From Lentzea nigeriaca (lineage in GTDB: Bacteria > Actinomycetota > Actinomycetes > Mycobacteriales > Pseudonocardiaceae), in assembly GCF_016907955.1 (NCBI RefSeq), contig NZ_JAFBCX010000011.1, forward strand, positions 165,675 to 229,674: 64,000 bases of DNA. The letters are read 5' to 3'. Below, piece after piece: positions 8,395 through 16,928 of this stretch. Position 1 is the stretch's first letter; every line of letters begins with the position of its first letter. The translations under genes were made by a program, and so were the position numbers. Under the pieces are notes generated by a model. It searched no databases and was not told the DNA's origin. It was given only the letters and a program-made list of their open reading frames with translations.

Positions 8395-9309
8395 CTACGG
8401 GCGTTCGACAGCGACGACGTTGTAGGGCGTCTCCGGCGTCGGCGGCGTGTTGAAGCGGGCATTCGGCAGGTAGAGACGCTTGCCGAACGCGGCCACCGTC
8501 GTGGGAACGTCGAACCGGATGTCCGTGCGTTCCGCGGCTAGTGAGGCTCCCTCACGACTGAGCGTGTAGCGCGCGACTTTGTTCAGTCTGTTTTGCACCA
8601 CGTACAACTGCCGTCCCTCACGCAACAGCCCGTCGCCATTCGTGAGTGTTTGACCGCTCAAATTGATGGTGATCGATTTGCCGCTCGCCGGATCGATCCG
8701 GAACAGCATGCCGGTGTTGCTCTGCACGGCGATCAACTCGCCGCCAGGCCCGGTGACGATACCGTTGAGGTTGACCGCGCCGGGAGTGATCACGAGATCG
8801 CCGGTGAGTTGCAGAGTGCGGTGCGGTTTCAGGCTGAGCGGCACCTCGTAAAGCACCGCCTTGCGCGAGTCGGTGAACCACGCCGACCTGTCCGTCAACA
8901 CGACATCGTTGACGAACGTGTCCGTGGTCGCGAACTGGAACTTGGCCAGCAACGCGCCAGTACGGATGTCGTAGACGCGTGCGTCGCCACCGGTGCCACC
9001 GGCCACCCACAGCCGGTGCTCGCGGTCGACCTTCATGCCGAGCGACGGCGTGCCGGGTCCCTTCGCCAGCACCGCGCCCTTGCCGGTGCGGAGGTCCGCC
9101 GCGTAGATCGACCCGTCGGCCCGCGACCCGAAGTAGGCCGTGGTGCCGCTGATCGCGATGCCTTCCGGTTGCCACCTGTTCGGCAGGGAGAACTCGGTGG
9201 GGAACTGCTGTGCCGAACCAAGCAGGGACGCGTCTGCGGTGGCCGGCGCAGCCGCGGTGAGCGTGACGCCCAGGACCGCCGCGAGCAGGACACCGAATCT
9301 GCGGTACAT
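8395..9309 (-). CDS. Secreted SMP-30/gluconolactonase-like beta-propeller protein
   Basis: 304 residues. Residues 1-26 are a signal peptide (positive 'MYRR', hydrophobic core, 'ATA' cleavage region). The rest is a series of beta-propeller blades with SMP-30/gluconolactonase-like elements such as 'NRWQPEGIAISGTTAYFGSRADGSIY' and 'GAVNLNGIVTGPGGELIAVQ'. Homologues in actinomycetes are often mislabelled superoxide dismutase. The product is an extracellular propeller, possibly a lactonase; the substrate is unknown. It is monocistronic, with its own terminator. Confidence 0.8.
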   Translation of the reverse strand: MYRRFGVLLAAVLGVTLTAAAPATADASLLGSAQQFPTEFSLPNRWQPEGIAISGTTAYFGSRADGSIYAADLRTGKGAVLAKGPGTPSLGMKVDREHRLWVAGGTGGDARVYDIRTGALLAKFQFATTDTFVNDVVLTDRSAWFTDSRKAVLYEVPLSLKPHRTLQLTGDLVITPGAVNLNGIVTGPGGELIAVQSNTGMLFRIDPASGKSITINLSGQTLTNGDGLLREGRQLYVVQNRLNKVARYTLSREGASLAAERTDIRFDVPTTVAAFGKRLYLPNARFNTPPTPETPYNVVAVERP

Positions 9310-9400
9310 GCCGTCTCCAATCGGATTGGGGTGCGTCCCCGATCCTTCCGTCCGAGGCGGGCGAACAGGAGTTTTCTCAGGAAGCCGACATCTGCACTGC

Positions 9401-12400
9401 TCAGAAGTTCGACGTGATCGCCGCGACGAGATCGTCGGCGATCGTCCCGGGGTCCTTGGCCTCGTACGCGCCGGCCGCGGTCGCCTCGGCGATCTTCTTC
9501 AGCTCGTCGCGTCCCCTGGCGTCCTCGTCGGAGGCGAAACCATAGGCGATCGTGAAGACCCTGACCGGTTCCGCACCCGCCGTGACCTTGATGCGGTCGA
9601 GCAACTGGTCGAGGTTCAGTCCGGTGCTCTTGTCGTTGCGGCCGTCGGTGAGCAGCACGACGGCGTTGATGGCCTTCCTGTCGATCTGCTGCCGCATGAC
9701 GGCGACGGCCTGGTCGACCGTGTCGAACAACCCGGTCCCGCCTTCGGCCGGCAACGCCCTGATCTTGTCCGCGATCTCCTGGCGCTTGACCTCGTTCAGC
9801 GGGCTGATCGCCGACAGCTCGCAGTGGTCGCCGCGACAGCCGGGGCCCGTTCCGGCGGAACCCGCGGTGGAGAAGTTCCACAGGCCCAGCCGGTCGGAGT
9901 CGGTGAAGCCGCTGACGATCTCGCCGCGGTACTTCTGGATCAGCTCGATCTTGGACGGGCAGAACTGGGTGGCCGGGTCGCGCTGCCTCACCTCGAGCTC
10001 ACAGCTCTGCTTCTGGACCTCGGTGGCGGTCACACCGAACTTCATCGAGCCGGACGTGTCGACGACGAACAGGACGTTCGCCGGTTTGCGCACGGCACTC
10101 CACGCGGTCAGCACCTTGTCCAGCGTGCGCGCGGACGGCTTCGGCAGCTCCTTGACCCCGAAACCGGGCGAGACGCCGTTGCCGTCGTCGGCGAGCTCGC
10201 CCGACGCGTGCGAGGGATCGCGGAAACCGAGCTCCCCGAACCGCTTCTGCGCCTGCGGGGACCGCAGGTACCGGAGGAAGTCCGCGCTCACCTCCCGCTT
10301 CGCCTTCGTCATGTCCGGCCAGGTGAGCTCGATGTACGGGTGGTCGTGGAAGATCGTCCCCTCTTTCGGGTACATCGCGACCAGCTTGGTGGCGGGCTCC
10401 GCCTCCTTCGGGTCCTCAGTGGACAGTGCGCCGCTCGGGTAACCGGCGTTGTAGGCCAGCATGGAGCTCTCGTCGATGGTGAGCGCCGAGATGTAGGAGA
10501 GCACCTGTCCCCTGCGTTCCGCGGTACGCAGGTTGCGCATGAAGTGCAGGCTCGTCTCGCCGTAGTGCACGATCGACTGCTCGATGTCCTGGACGAACTT
10601 GCGCGCGGCCGGGTCGTCGACGTCGCTGTCCTTGAGCGGTCCACTCGCGTCGGTGTTGGCTCGGAACGCGTGGAAAGCACCGATGGTCGCGTTGAGGCCC
10701 GACGTCGAGTAGTTGGGGTTCGTCTTGCCGAGCCGGAAAGGTCCCCAGTCCTTCTGGTACCGGCCCCAGCCCTGTGCGTCGGTGGCGAGGTCCGCGAGCG
10801 TCCGCCAGCTGACCTCCTTCGTGCTCGGCCAGCCGAGCACCTCCGCCATGGGCTTCGGCATGGCGATCACCACCGGAGTCGTGACGACCGGCCCGCGGGT
10901 CTCCGTCGGCAACGCCCCGATGGCGTTCGTGTTGCCCGCTGCGCGGTCACGGGCGATGTCCAGCCACTCGCTGGAAGCCGGCGACCAGACGTCGGGACGC
11001 GGACCGTCCGACTCCGTCCACCCGCGCGCCAGCGTGTTCGCGGCGGAGCCGGAGTTCAGCTCGGTGATCAGGAGGCGGGTGCAGTGCCCGTCGGCGGAGC
11101 GCGTGCCGTAGTCGGCGGCCATCTCCTTGAACAGCTCGCTCTTGTCAGCGGACACACCGACGTTCAGGGTCGTGTCCGGCGTCGTCGCGCACGTGGGCAA
11201 CGTCGCCGCCGCGCCGCCACCCGACGGCCAGGAGAAGATCGGCACGACGACGAACACGAGCAAGGCGATGACCGTCGCGAGCGCGGTCCACCGGGTCCTG
11301 GCCTGACGCCAGAACGGAACCGCGGAGGAGACCTCCTGCTGCTGCGCGGCCCTGCGCCGCGCAGCCTGCTCGCGCACCCATTCCGGTGCGGAGCCGGTGA
11401 ACGGCTTGCACACGTCGATGATCTCGGTGAGCGACGGGCGCTGTGCCGGGTCCTTGTCGAGACACCTGCGGATCAGCCCGGTCAGCGCGCTGTCCCAGCC
11501 CGCGAGCCCGCTCAGGTCCGGTTCGTCGACGAGAATCCGGCGCCTGGTGTTGTCGTCGTTGCCGAACGGCGGCGCGCCCGTCCCCGCGTACACCAGCAGA
11601 GCGCCCAACGAGAACACGTCGCTCGCCGCGGTGATCTCCTCGGTGCCACGGGCCTGTTCCGGCGACATGAACGCGACTGTCCCGATGGCATCGTGCCGGG
11701 TGAGGTCGAGATCTTCGGAGTTCTTCGCGATGCCGAGGTCGATGATCCACAGGTCGTCGACGCCCAGCAGCACGTTCGCGGGCTTCAGGTCGCGGTGCAC
11801 CAGCCCCTTGTCGTGGACGAGCCGCAGCTTCGCCGCGATCACGCGCGCCAGCCACGCCACCGCCGCCGGACGCCACGGGCTGGCTTGGGAGACCAGCTCC
11901 TGCAACGTCTCGCTGGGCAGGTACTCCGTGGCGAACCACGGCTGTTCCGCGTCGGCGTTGGCGTCGAGCAGCGTCGGGAACTCGCCGGCCGCCGCCTTGC
12001 CGACCTCGTCGACGGACCGGATCTCCCGCCGGAACCGTTCGCGGCTGACCGGATTGCGGGCGAGCCCGGCCCCCATCACCTTGACGGCCACGAGCCGGCT
12101 CTGCCGCCGGTCGACACCGAGGTAGACGATGCCCGTGGCACCGGGGCCCAACCGTCCGAGCAGGGTGTACTCGCCGATCTTTCGCGGGTCGTGGCGATGC
12201 AGCGGTTCGATGTTCAGCTCGTCGAGGAGTCTTATCGGATCGATGCCGGGCCGCGGCAACACGAACCAGAGACTGGTCACGGCGACGAGCGCGCTGATGA
12301 CACTGCCGAGCTTGTCCGCGCGGTCGAGCCCCTGCACGACGAGGAAGACGACCAATGACACCGCGGCCGCGGCGAGCGCGACACCAGCCACGATCCGGCG

Positions 12401-12457
12401 CTTCTGCAACTCGAGGCTCCCCCTGCTCGTCGACCCGTTCGTTTCATCATCGACCAA
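9401..12457 (-). CDS. Membrane Ser/Thr protein kinase fused to a solute-binding-like domain and a VWA domain
   Basis: 1018 residues with an unusual order of domains. Two hydrophobic segments lie near 22-42 and 50-67. A complete Ser/Thr kinase spans about 95-350: glycine loop 'GRLGPGATG', Lys126, 'HRDLKPAN' at 221-228, and DLG (not DFG) at 240-242. A third membrane helix is near 391-409. Outside the membrane, residues about 428-745 resemble a bacterial solute-binding protein, and about 793-1010 form a von Willebrand A domain with the MIDAS motif 'DTSGS' at 800-804 and later 'TDGRND'. The architecture suggests a receptor kinase whose exterior binds a ligand or metal-dependent partner. Kinase activity is likely; the signal and targets are unknown. 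Confidence 0.88.
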   Translation of the reverse strand: MVDDETNGSTSRGSLELQKRRIVAGVALAAAAVSLVVFLVVQGLDRADKLGSVISALVAVTSLWFVLPRPGIDPIRLLDELNIEPLHRHDPRKIGEYTLLGRLGPGATGIVYLGVDRRQSRLVAVKVMGAGLARNPVSRERFRREIRSVDEVGKAAAGEFPTLLDANADAEQPWFATEYLPSETLQELVSQASPWRPAAVAWLARVIAAKLRLVHDKGLVHRDLKPANVLLGVDDLWIIDLGIAKNSEDLDLTRHDAIGTVAFMSPEQARGTEEITAASDVFSLGALLVYAGTGAPPFGNDDNTRRRILVDEPDLSGLAGWDSALTGLIRRCLDKDPAQRPSLTEIIDVCKPFTGSAPEWVREQAARRRAAQQQEVSSAVPFWRQARTRWTALATVIALLVFVVVPIFSWPSGGGAAATLPTCATTPDTTLNVGVSADKSELFKEMAADYGTRSADGHCTRLLITELNSGSAANTLARGWTESDGPRPDVWSPASSEWLDIARDRAAGNTNAIGALPTETRGPVVTTPVVIAMPKPMAEVLGWPSTKEVSWRTLADLATDAQGWGRYQKDWGPFRLGKTNPNYSTSGLNATIGAFHAFRANTDASGPLKDSDVDDPAARKFVQDIEQSIVHYGETSLHFMRNLRTAERRGQVLSYISALTIDESSMLAYNAGYPSGALSTEDPKEAEPATKLVAMYPKEGTIFHDHPYIELTWPDMTKAKREVSADFLRYLRSPQAQKRFGELGFRDPSHASGELADDGNGVSPGFGVKELPKPSARTLDKVLTAWSAVRKPANVLFVVDTSGSMKFGVTATEVQKQSCELEVRQRDPATQFCPSKIELIQKYRGEIVSGFTDSDRLGLWNFSTAGSAGTGPGCRGDHCELSAISPLNEVKRQEIADKIRALPAEGGTGLFDTVDQAVAVMRQQIDRKAINAVVLLTDGRNDKSTGLNLDQLLDRIKVTAGAEPVRVFTIAYGFASDEDARGRDELKKIAEATAAGAYEAKDPGTIADDLVAAITSNF

Positions 12458-12509
12458 GGGACGTCCCCGGTTACGGGTTTCGCAGCATCCGAACGCGCAG
12501 AGCCACCTC

Positions 12510-13352
12510 CTACAGCTCGGCGGCGGCCTCCGCGATCAGCTCCAACGACTCCCCGGTGCCGAGAGCGATCCGCCGCAGTTCCGCGAACCGCTGCGCACAC
12601 AGCTCCGTCAACCCGGGCTCCTCCACGTACTCCCCCTTCATGAACGTCTCCAGATACACCACGTCGTTGTGCTGCCGATGCGGAAAACTCAGCAACGTGA
12701 ACGGCGACCCCATCGCCGGATACGCCCCGGCACCCCGCGGCACCACCTGCACGCTCACCGTCGGATGCTCACTGACCTCCATCAGATGCAACAACTGAGC
12801 CTTCATCACCCGCGGTCCACCCACCACCTGCCGCAGCACCGCCTCCGGAAACACCGCCTGCACCACCAGCGGATCCCTGCCCTCCAGCCGCGTCGACCAC
12901 GCCTCCCGCGCCATCGCCAGCCGCGCCGAACGCACCGGATCATCCGACTGCAGCACCGCCTGCGTGTACCCGGACAGCTGGAACACCGCCGGCACCAGAT
13001 CCGTCGTGAACACCCGCAGCAACGTCGACTCGAACACCAGATTCGCGAAGTCCGCCGCCGGATCGAAGTCCACCGAACGCTTGAACGCGCGCGCACGAAC
13101 TCGTTCCGCGTACTGCGCGCGCGCCACCACGGCCTGCCATTCCGCCGTAGGCACCTTGTAGACATAACCGAGCGCCATGATGTCCACGGCCGCCGACGGC
13201 TGCACCGCGTTCTCCATCATGGACAGCTTGGCGCTGCTGAAACCCACGCGCTGACCCGCCTCGGTGAGACTCAGCTCCCGCTCGTTGCGCCACCCGGCCA
13301 GCTGCCGCCCGATGGCGCGTTCGAGCGTCGTGGCCCGGAAATCCTTCGGCAT
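12510..13352 (-). CDS. Helix-turn-helix regulator with DUF5753 domain
   Basis: 280 residues. An XRE-type helix-turn-helix ('LSLTEAGQRVGFSSAKLSMMENA') covers about residues 28-50. The remaining 200 residues are the DUF5753 domain found in very many actinomycete regulators, with 'QLSGYTQAVLQSDDP' and a C-terminal 'VYLETFMKGEYVEEP' region. Such genes often pair with small DUF397 proteins, but none is visible here. The promoter region 13353-13472 is AT-richer and holds two inverted repeats. Confidence 0.9.
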   Translation of the reverse strand: MPKDFRATTLERAIGRQLAGWRNERELSLTEAGQRVGFSSAKLSMMENAVQPSAAVDIMALGYVYKVPTAEWQAVVARAQYAERVRARAFKRSVDFDPAADFANLVFESTLLRVFTTDLVPAVFQLSGYTQAVLQSDDPVRSARLAMAREAWSTRLEGRDPLVVQAVFPEAVLRQVVGGPRVMKAQLLHLMEVSEHPTVSVQVVPRGAGAYPAMGSPFTLLSFPHRQHNDVVYLETFMKGEYVEEPGLTELCAQRFAELRRIALGTGESLELIAEAAAEL

Positions 13353-13411
13353 GACGCGAAGGATATGACCAATTCGGATTACCGAATGGGACCACCCGCT
13401 GTGGACAACCC

Positions 13412-13456
13412 TTTAACGCCAACTTCTCCCGTTTATCAGGCGCCTATGGCGTTAAA
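13412..13456. promoter_or_regulatory. Long-spaced inverted repeat upstream of the DUF5753 regulator
   Basis: TTTAACGCCA at 13412-13421 and its exact complement TGGCGTTAAA at 13447-13456 flank 25 bp in the short AT-richer gap upstream of the DUF5753 regulator. The arms fit an autoregulatory operator better than a terminator because of the long loop. This is an inference only. Confidence 0.4.
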
Positions 13457-13457
13457 C

Positions 13458-13479
13458 ACGCTAATTGCATTGTTAGCGT
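13458..13479 (-). terminator. Small hairpin at the NB-ARC gene stop
   Basis: ACGCTAA at 13458-13464 pairs with TTAGCGT at 13473-13479, which contains the TAA stop codon of the NB-ARC gene. The 7-bp stem is weak for a terminator. Confidence 0.35.
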
Positions 13480-14204
13480 TTCGTGCGCGCATGGGCACGC
13501 ACGAGCTCATGGAACCCGAAGGAGTCGCCCACCTCGGTCAGCAACGACTTCTCGACCAGGTCGTCCAGCGCGTCCTCGACGTCGCACTCGTGCTCGCCCG
13601 CGATCGCGGCCGCCGCCTGCACGTCGAACGGGGCGGGCTGCCACGCGCACAACCGGTAGAGCCGCGCCTGTCGTTCCGGTAGCTCCACATAGGACAGATC
13701 GAGGAGTTGCCGGATGCGTCCGTCGTCGGTGAGCGGCTCGACGCCGATCTCCTGCGCCTGCTTGAGGTTCAGCCTCTCGCGACTGGTCACGACGACCGTG
13801 CCGGACACGGGCAGCAGCGGCGTCACCTGCTCGGCCGAGCCCGCGTTGTCCAGCAACAGGGTGAACTGCCTGCGCGTGACGAGACTGCGGAACACCGCGG
13901 CTCTCTCGTCGGCGGCCACGTCGCTCAGCCCGAACGCCGTCAGCAGATCCCCCACCGGCTCGCGCACGGCCAGGTCGACGTAGAGCCCACATCCCCTGTC
14001 CTGCAACCACTTCAGCGCCAGTGCGGTCTTCCCCACCCCGCCGGGCCCGCTCAGCACCGTCACCCCGCCGGCCCTGATGCGCGCCAGTTCCTCCTGCCTG
14101 CCGACGAAATGCCGCGGCGGTGCCGGCAGCCGGAACTGCGGCGGAACCCCGCCACATCCCCGGAAACGAACAGCCCCTGTGGTGCCGGTCAAAACATCAC
14201 TCAT
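13473..14204 (-). CDS. Short NB-ARC-type ATPase
   Basis: 243 residues from ATG 14204, which has GGGGAGG about 8 nt upstream; the longer open frame lacks such a site. 'FVGRQEELARI' and the Walker A 'GPGGVGKTAL' are followed by 'FTLLLDNA' (Walker B) and 'GTVVVTSRERL' (sensor), then a winged helix ending 'FGFHELVRAHA'. AfsR/STAND proteins have this core but normally add a DNA-binding or effector domain and TPR repeats; here only the nucleotide switch and winged helix remain. It may be a remnant or a stand-alone switch. Confidence 0.75.
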   Translation of the reverse strand: MSDVLTGTTGAVRFRGCGGVPPQFRLPAPPRHFVGRQEELARIRAGGVTVLSGPGGVGKTALALKWLQDRGCGLYVDLAVREPVGDLLTAFGLSDVAADERAAVFRSLVTRRQFTLLLDNAGSAEQVTPLLPVSGTVVVTSRERLNLKQAQEIGVEPLTDDGRIRQLLDLSYVELPERQARLYRLCAWQPAPFDVQAAAAIAGEHECDVEDALDDLVEKSLLTEVGDSFGFHELVRAHARTKR

Positions 14205-14253
14205 ACCCGTACCTCCCCAACATGTTGAAGTTACGGGCTTTCCTCTTCTTACG

Positions 14254-14577
14254 TCAGACGGCCATAGAGTGATCGCACGCGAGTGCGGCACCCGTGTTGG
14301 ACGTGGCGGTCTTCACCTGGCGCCCGTTGATGATGATCTTGCACGTGAGCTCGCCGTGCACGCCCTCGAGCCTGATCACGACCCGCCCCTTGCGCGCCCC
14401 CATGCGTTCGAACGGCATGTCCGGGTTGCGCAGGGTTCGTTCCTCCTCACCTGGAAACGAGTAGGTCAGGCGGTCCGTCGTGCCCGTTCCCTCCACCACC
14501 ACGCGGATGTCGGGCGCTGTCGCGCAACCGGTGCTCCCGGCGAGCAACAGGCCCACGAGTAAGGCGGCGGTCTTCAT
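14254..14577 (-). CDS. MmpS-like small lipoprotein
   Basis: 107 residues. The signal sequence ends in a lipobox, 'LLAGSTGC', with Cys18 as the lipidation site. The body is a small beta domain ending 'CKIIINGRQV', 'SNTGAALACD', which resembles the C-terminal domain of MmpS/transport-accessory proteins. The product should be tethered to the outer face of the membrane. There is no MmpL partner nearby, so the role is open. Confidence 0.65.
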   Translation of the reverse strand: MKTAALLVGLLLAGSTGCATAPDIRVVVEGTGTTDRLTYSFPGEEERTLRNPDMPFERMGARKGRVVIRLEGVHGELTCKIIINGRQVKTATSNTGAALACDHSMAV

Positions 14578-14643
14578 GGCCGAAACGGTAGGAAACCGAG
14601 AGGTGCGCGTGCATCAGCCTGAAGGCTCAAGCGCTATCAGCCA

Positions 14644-15021
14644 TCAGACTGACAACCCGAGATTCCGCAAACACTCTTCCAGCCGCATCCGTTCGATATC
14701 GCGGTCCACGCCTTCCGGCACCGTGCCGAGCCGGTGCGGGACGTCCAACGCCGAACAGGCCTGCATCAGCAGCTCGTCGTACGCCTGACGAGCCCCGATC
14801 CGTTTGATGGCCGGCGTCCCCGGCTGGAAGCACGACAACACGCGGCGGACGCGACGAAGGTCGGCCGCGATGCATTCGATCGGCTGGTGCTCGGACACGA
14901 GAGCCGGGCGGCGCAGCTTGCGCAGGGCGCGCGGCACGTTGACCACCGCCCAGAACAACGCACTGGGCGCTACCGCGGCGATGGCGAACAAAACCACGTT
15001 GCCCGCAACGGATTGGGGCAT
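14644..15021 (-). CDS. Hypothetical actinomycete membrane-anchored protein
   Basis: 125 residues. One hydrophobic segment at about 7-30 is followed by a basic stretch ('RALRKLRR') and a soluble helical region containing 'GARQAYDELLMQACSALDVPHRL'. It follows pucR on the same strand after 9 bp, so it is probably co-transcribed with it. I do not recognise a functional family beyond conserved actinomycete proteins of this kind. Confidence 0.65.
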   Translation of the reverse strand: MPQSVAGNVVLFAIAAVAPSALFWAVVNVPRALRKLRRPALVSEHQPIECIAADLRRVRRVLSCFQPGTPAIKRIGARQAYDELLMQACSALDVPHRLGTVPEGVDRDIERMRLEECLRNLGLSV

Positions 15022-15030
15022 GCGTCCACG

Positions 15031-16467
15031 TTACCCCGCCTGCAGCGCCAGGAAGAGGTCCACACGCGCCTCGAACTCGGCGAGGTCGACGCCGAGCAGT
15101 TCCTCCACGCGCCCCACCCGGTACCGCAACGTGTTCACGTGGACGTGCAGCTTGGCCGCGGCGGCGGTCCAGGAACCGGAGCAGTCCAGGAACACCTTCA
15201 GCGTCCCGGTGAGATCCGACCCGTGCTCGGCGTCGTAGTCCAGCACCGGTCCCAGCAGCCTCCGCCGCAACGACGAACGCAGCTCCTCCGGCACGCCCGC
15301 GAGCAGCAGCTGGTGCAGCGCGATCTCCTCGCCCGCCACCACACACGTGCGGCCGCTGCGTCGTTCGCCGAGCCTGCGCGCGTGCGTGGCTTCCTCCGCG
15401 GCGCCACGCAACCCGCGCGACTCGACCGGCGAGCTGATCCCGACCAGCACCCGCGACGACCCGAGGCCCGGTTCCATCACGCGCATCGCCTCGCGGACGT
15501 CGTCCGGCACCGAGTCGCCGGCCCTGGCGACGGCGTAGACCGTGTCGCCGACGGGTGTGACGAGCGCCTGCGGCACGACCTCCTCCAGCACCGCGGCCGC
15601 GAGGTCGGTCCGCTGGTCGGACGTCACGGCGCTGATCACCCGCAGCCGGGTGTTCTCCAGCCCGGCCGCCGCCAGCCTCGACTCGACGTCGGCGGAGCCG
15701 CTCAGCACCGCGGCGACCAGCGGCCCGGCGGTCCGGTTCTCGATCTGCCTGCCCTGCGCCTGACGGAGGCGTTCCAGCGCGACCAGCGAGGCGAGCTCGG
15801 CAGCGGCCTCTTGCTGGGGTTCCCCGCCCACGACGAGGATCCAGCTGGTGAGCCGGGTGCCACCACGTTCGGAGACGGGCACGAGCGTCAGGCCCCTGAC
15901 GGTCTTCGGCAGCCGATCGGCCTGCAGGAACTCCTTCACCAGCGACACGCGCTCCGGCAGCTCGCCACCGGCCACGACCCGGCCGGTCGTGGAGAGCACC
16001 CAGCACGGCGCGTTCAGCTCGTTGCCGCCCGCCAGGAGCAACGCCGGCAGCCCGGAACCCTCCGCCACGACACCCAGCAGGCGACGGTGCCTGGACAGGC
16101 CGACCAGCTCCATCGACACGCGCTCGGTGATGGTCGCGAAGGACAGGTCGATCGGCACCTCCAGCAGCGGCACGTGGTGGCGTTCGCAGGCGGCGACCAG
16201 GTCGACGGGCAGCGCGCGGTTCTCGGTCTCGGACGCGGCCAGGCCGGCGACGCGTGCCGACGCCAGGGAGCGGACGAACGTCTCGGAGTCCTGCGGGCCG
16301 TGGTGCCAGAGCAGGCCGGACAGCACGAGCTCCCCGCCGGACAGGTACCGGCTGGGGTCGGGCAGCTCCGTTCCGTACACGCGGGTGACCATGCGGTCGA
16401 GATGATCCTCACCGGTGTGCAGGCTCAGGCGCAGTTCCGGCATCTGCAGCAACGTCCGCAGCAACAT
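15031..16467 (-). CDS. pucR: PucR-type purine catabolism regulator
   Basis: 478 residues. The N-terminal PucR domain (about 1-130) includes 'YLSGGELVLSGLLWHHGP' and 'VPLLEVPIDLSFATITERV'. The C-terminal helix-turn-helix is the PucR/CdaR type, with 'FLDCSGSWTAAAAKLHVHVNTLRYRVGRVEELLG' at about 428-461. It is divergent from the hydroxyisourate hydrolase/xanthine dehydrogenase operon, which it presumably controls according to purine or nitrogen supply. Confidence 0.9.
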   Translation of the reverse strand: MLLRTLLQMPELRLSLHTGEDHLDRMVTRVYGTELPDPSRYLSGGELVLSGLLWHHGPQDSETFVRSLASARVAGLAASETENRALPVDLVAACERHHVPLLEVPIDLSFATITERVSMELVGLSRHRRLLGVVAEGSGLPALLLAGGNELNAPCWVLSTTGRVVAGGELPERVSLVKEFLQADRLPKTVRGLTLVPVSERGGTRLTSWILVVGGEPQQEAAAELASLVALERLRQAQGRQIENRTAGPLVAAVLSGSADVESRLAAAGLENTRLRVISAVTSDQRTDLAAAVLEEVVPQALVTPVGDTVYAVARAGDSVPDDVREAMRVMEPGLGSSRVLVGISSPVESRGLRGAAEEATHARRLGERRSGRTCVVAGEEIALHQLLLAGVPEELRSSLRRRLLGPVLDYDAEHGSDLTGTLKVFLDCSGSWTAAAAKLHVHVNTLRYRVGRVEELLGVDLAEFEARVDLFLALQAG

Positions 16468-16507
16468 GGGAGGTCACTTTCGTCCGTTCGTCGCCGAAAA
16501 GGGTGAC

Positions 16508-16527
16508 ATTTGTAGGAAAGCACAAAT
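16508..16527. promoter_or_regulatory. Candidate PucR operator in the divergent region
   Basis: ATTTGT at 16508-16513 and ACAAAT at 16522-16527 form an inverted repeat with 8 bp between them, in the only long intergenic gap between pucR and the purine operon. This is the best regulator-site candidate there, by position and symmetry. Confidence 0.4.
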
Positions 16528-16623
16528 TCGTTACGTGTAGGACCCTGCTGATTCATGTGTCCCGGCCGTAGAGGTGCGGACCTGTAGCTATGTGTACTGG
16601 CTCACAACCAGATGGGAGGGCGA

Positions 16624-16926
16624 GTGACGATCTCCACGCACGTGCTGGACGCGGCGCGCGGCAGGCCGTTCGCGGGCATCAGCGTGTCGCTGCAGCGCCG
16701 CGACGGGACCGAGGTGAGTTCCGCCGAGACGAACGCCGACGGACGGATCACCGGATGGGGTGATGGCCTGCCGGCGGGCGTCTACCGGCTGGTCTTCGAC
16801 ACCTCCGAGGCAGCGCCCTTCTTCCCCGAGGTCGTGCTCACGTTCGACTACTCCGATCCGGCACAGCACTACCACGTGCCGTTGCTGCTGTCGCCGTTCG
16901 CCTACTCCACCTACCGAGGTAGCTGA
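16624..16926 (+). CDS. Hydroxyisourate hydrolase
   Basis: 100 residues from GTG 16624; GGGAGGG lies just upstream, overlapping an in-frame ATG at 16612 that has no ribosome site of its own. The protein opens 'ISTHVLD' and ends 'YSTYRGS', the two signatures of transthyretin-like 5-hydroxyisourate hydrolases, with catalytic His and the terminal tetrapeptide. It converts 5-hydroxyisourate to OHCU after uricase. Neither uricase nor OHCU decarboxylase is in this window. It leads the xanthine dehydrogenase operon, 2 bp before the next gene. Confidence 0.92.
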   Translation: MTISTHVLDAARGRPFAGISVSLQRRDGTEVSSAETNADGRITGWGDGLPAGVYRLVFDTSEAAPFFPEVVLTFDYSDPAQHYHVPLLLSPFAYSTYRGS

Positions 16927-16928
16927 CG

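Noticed and set aside
8395..9309. Superoxide dismutase
   Set aside because: Homologues are often given this name, but the protein is a beta-propeller without metal ligands of a superoxide dismutase.
9140..12358. Very long plus-strand open frame opposite the kinase fusion gene
   Set aside because: Arg/His-rich composition typical of antisense frames in high-GC DNA; the minus-strand product has complete domains.
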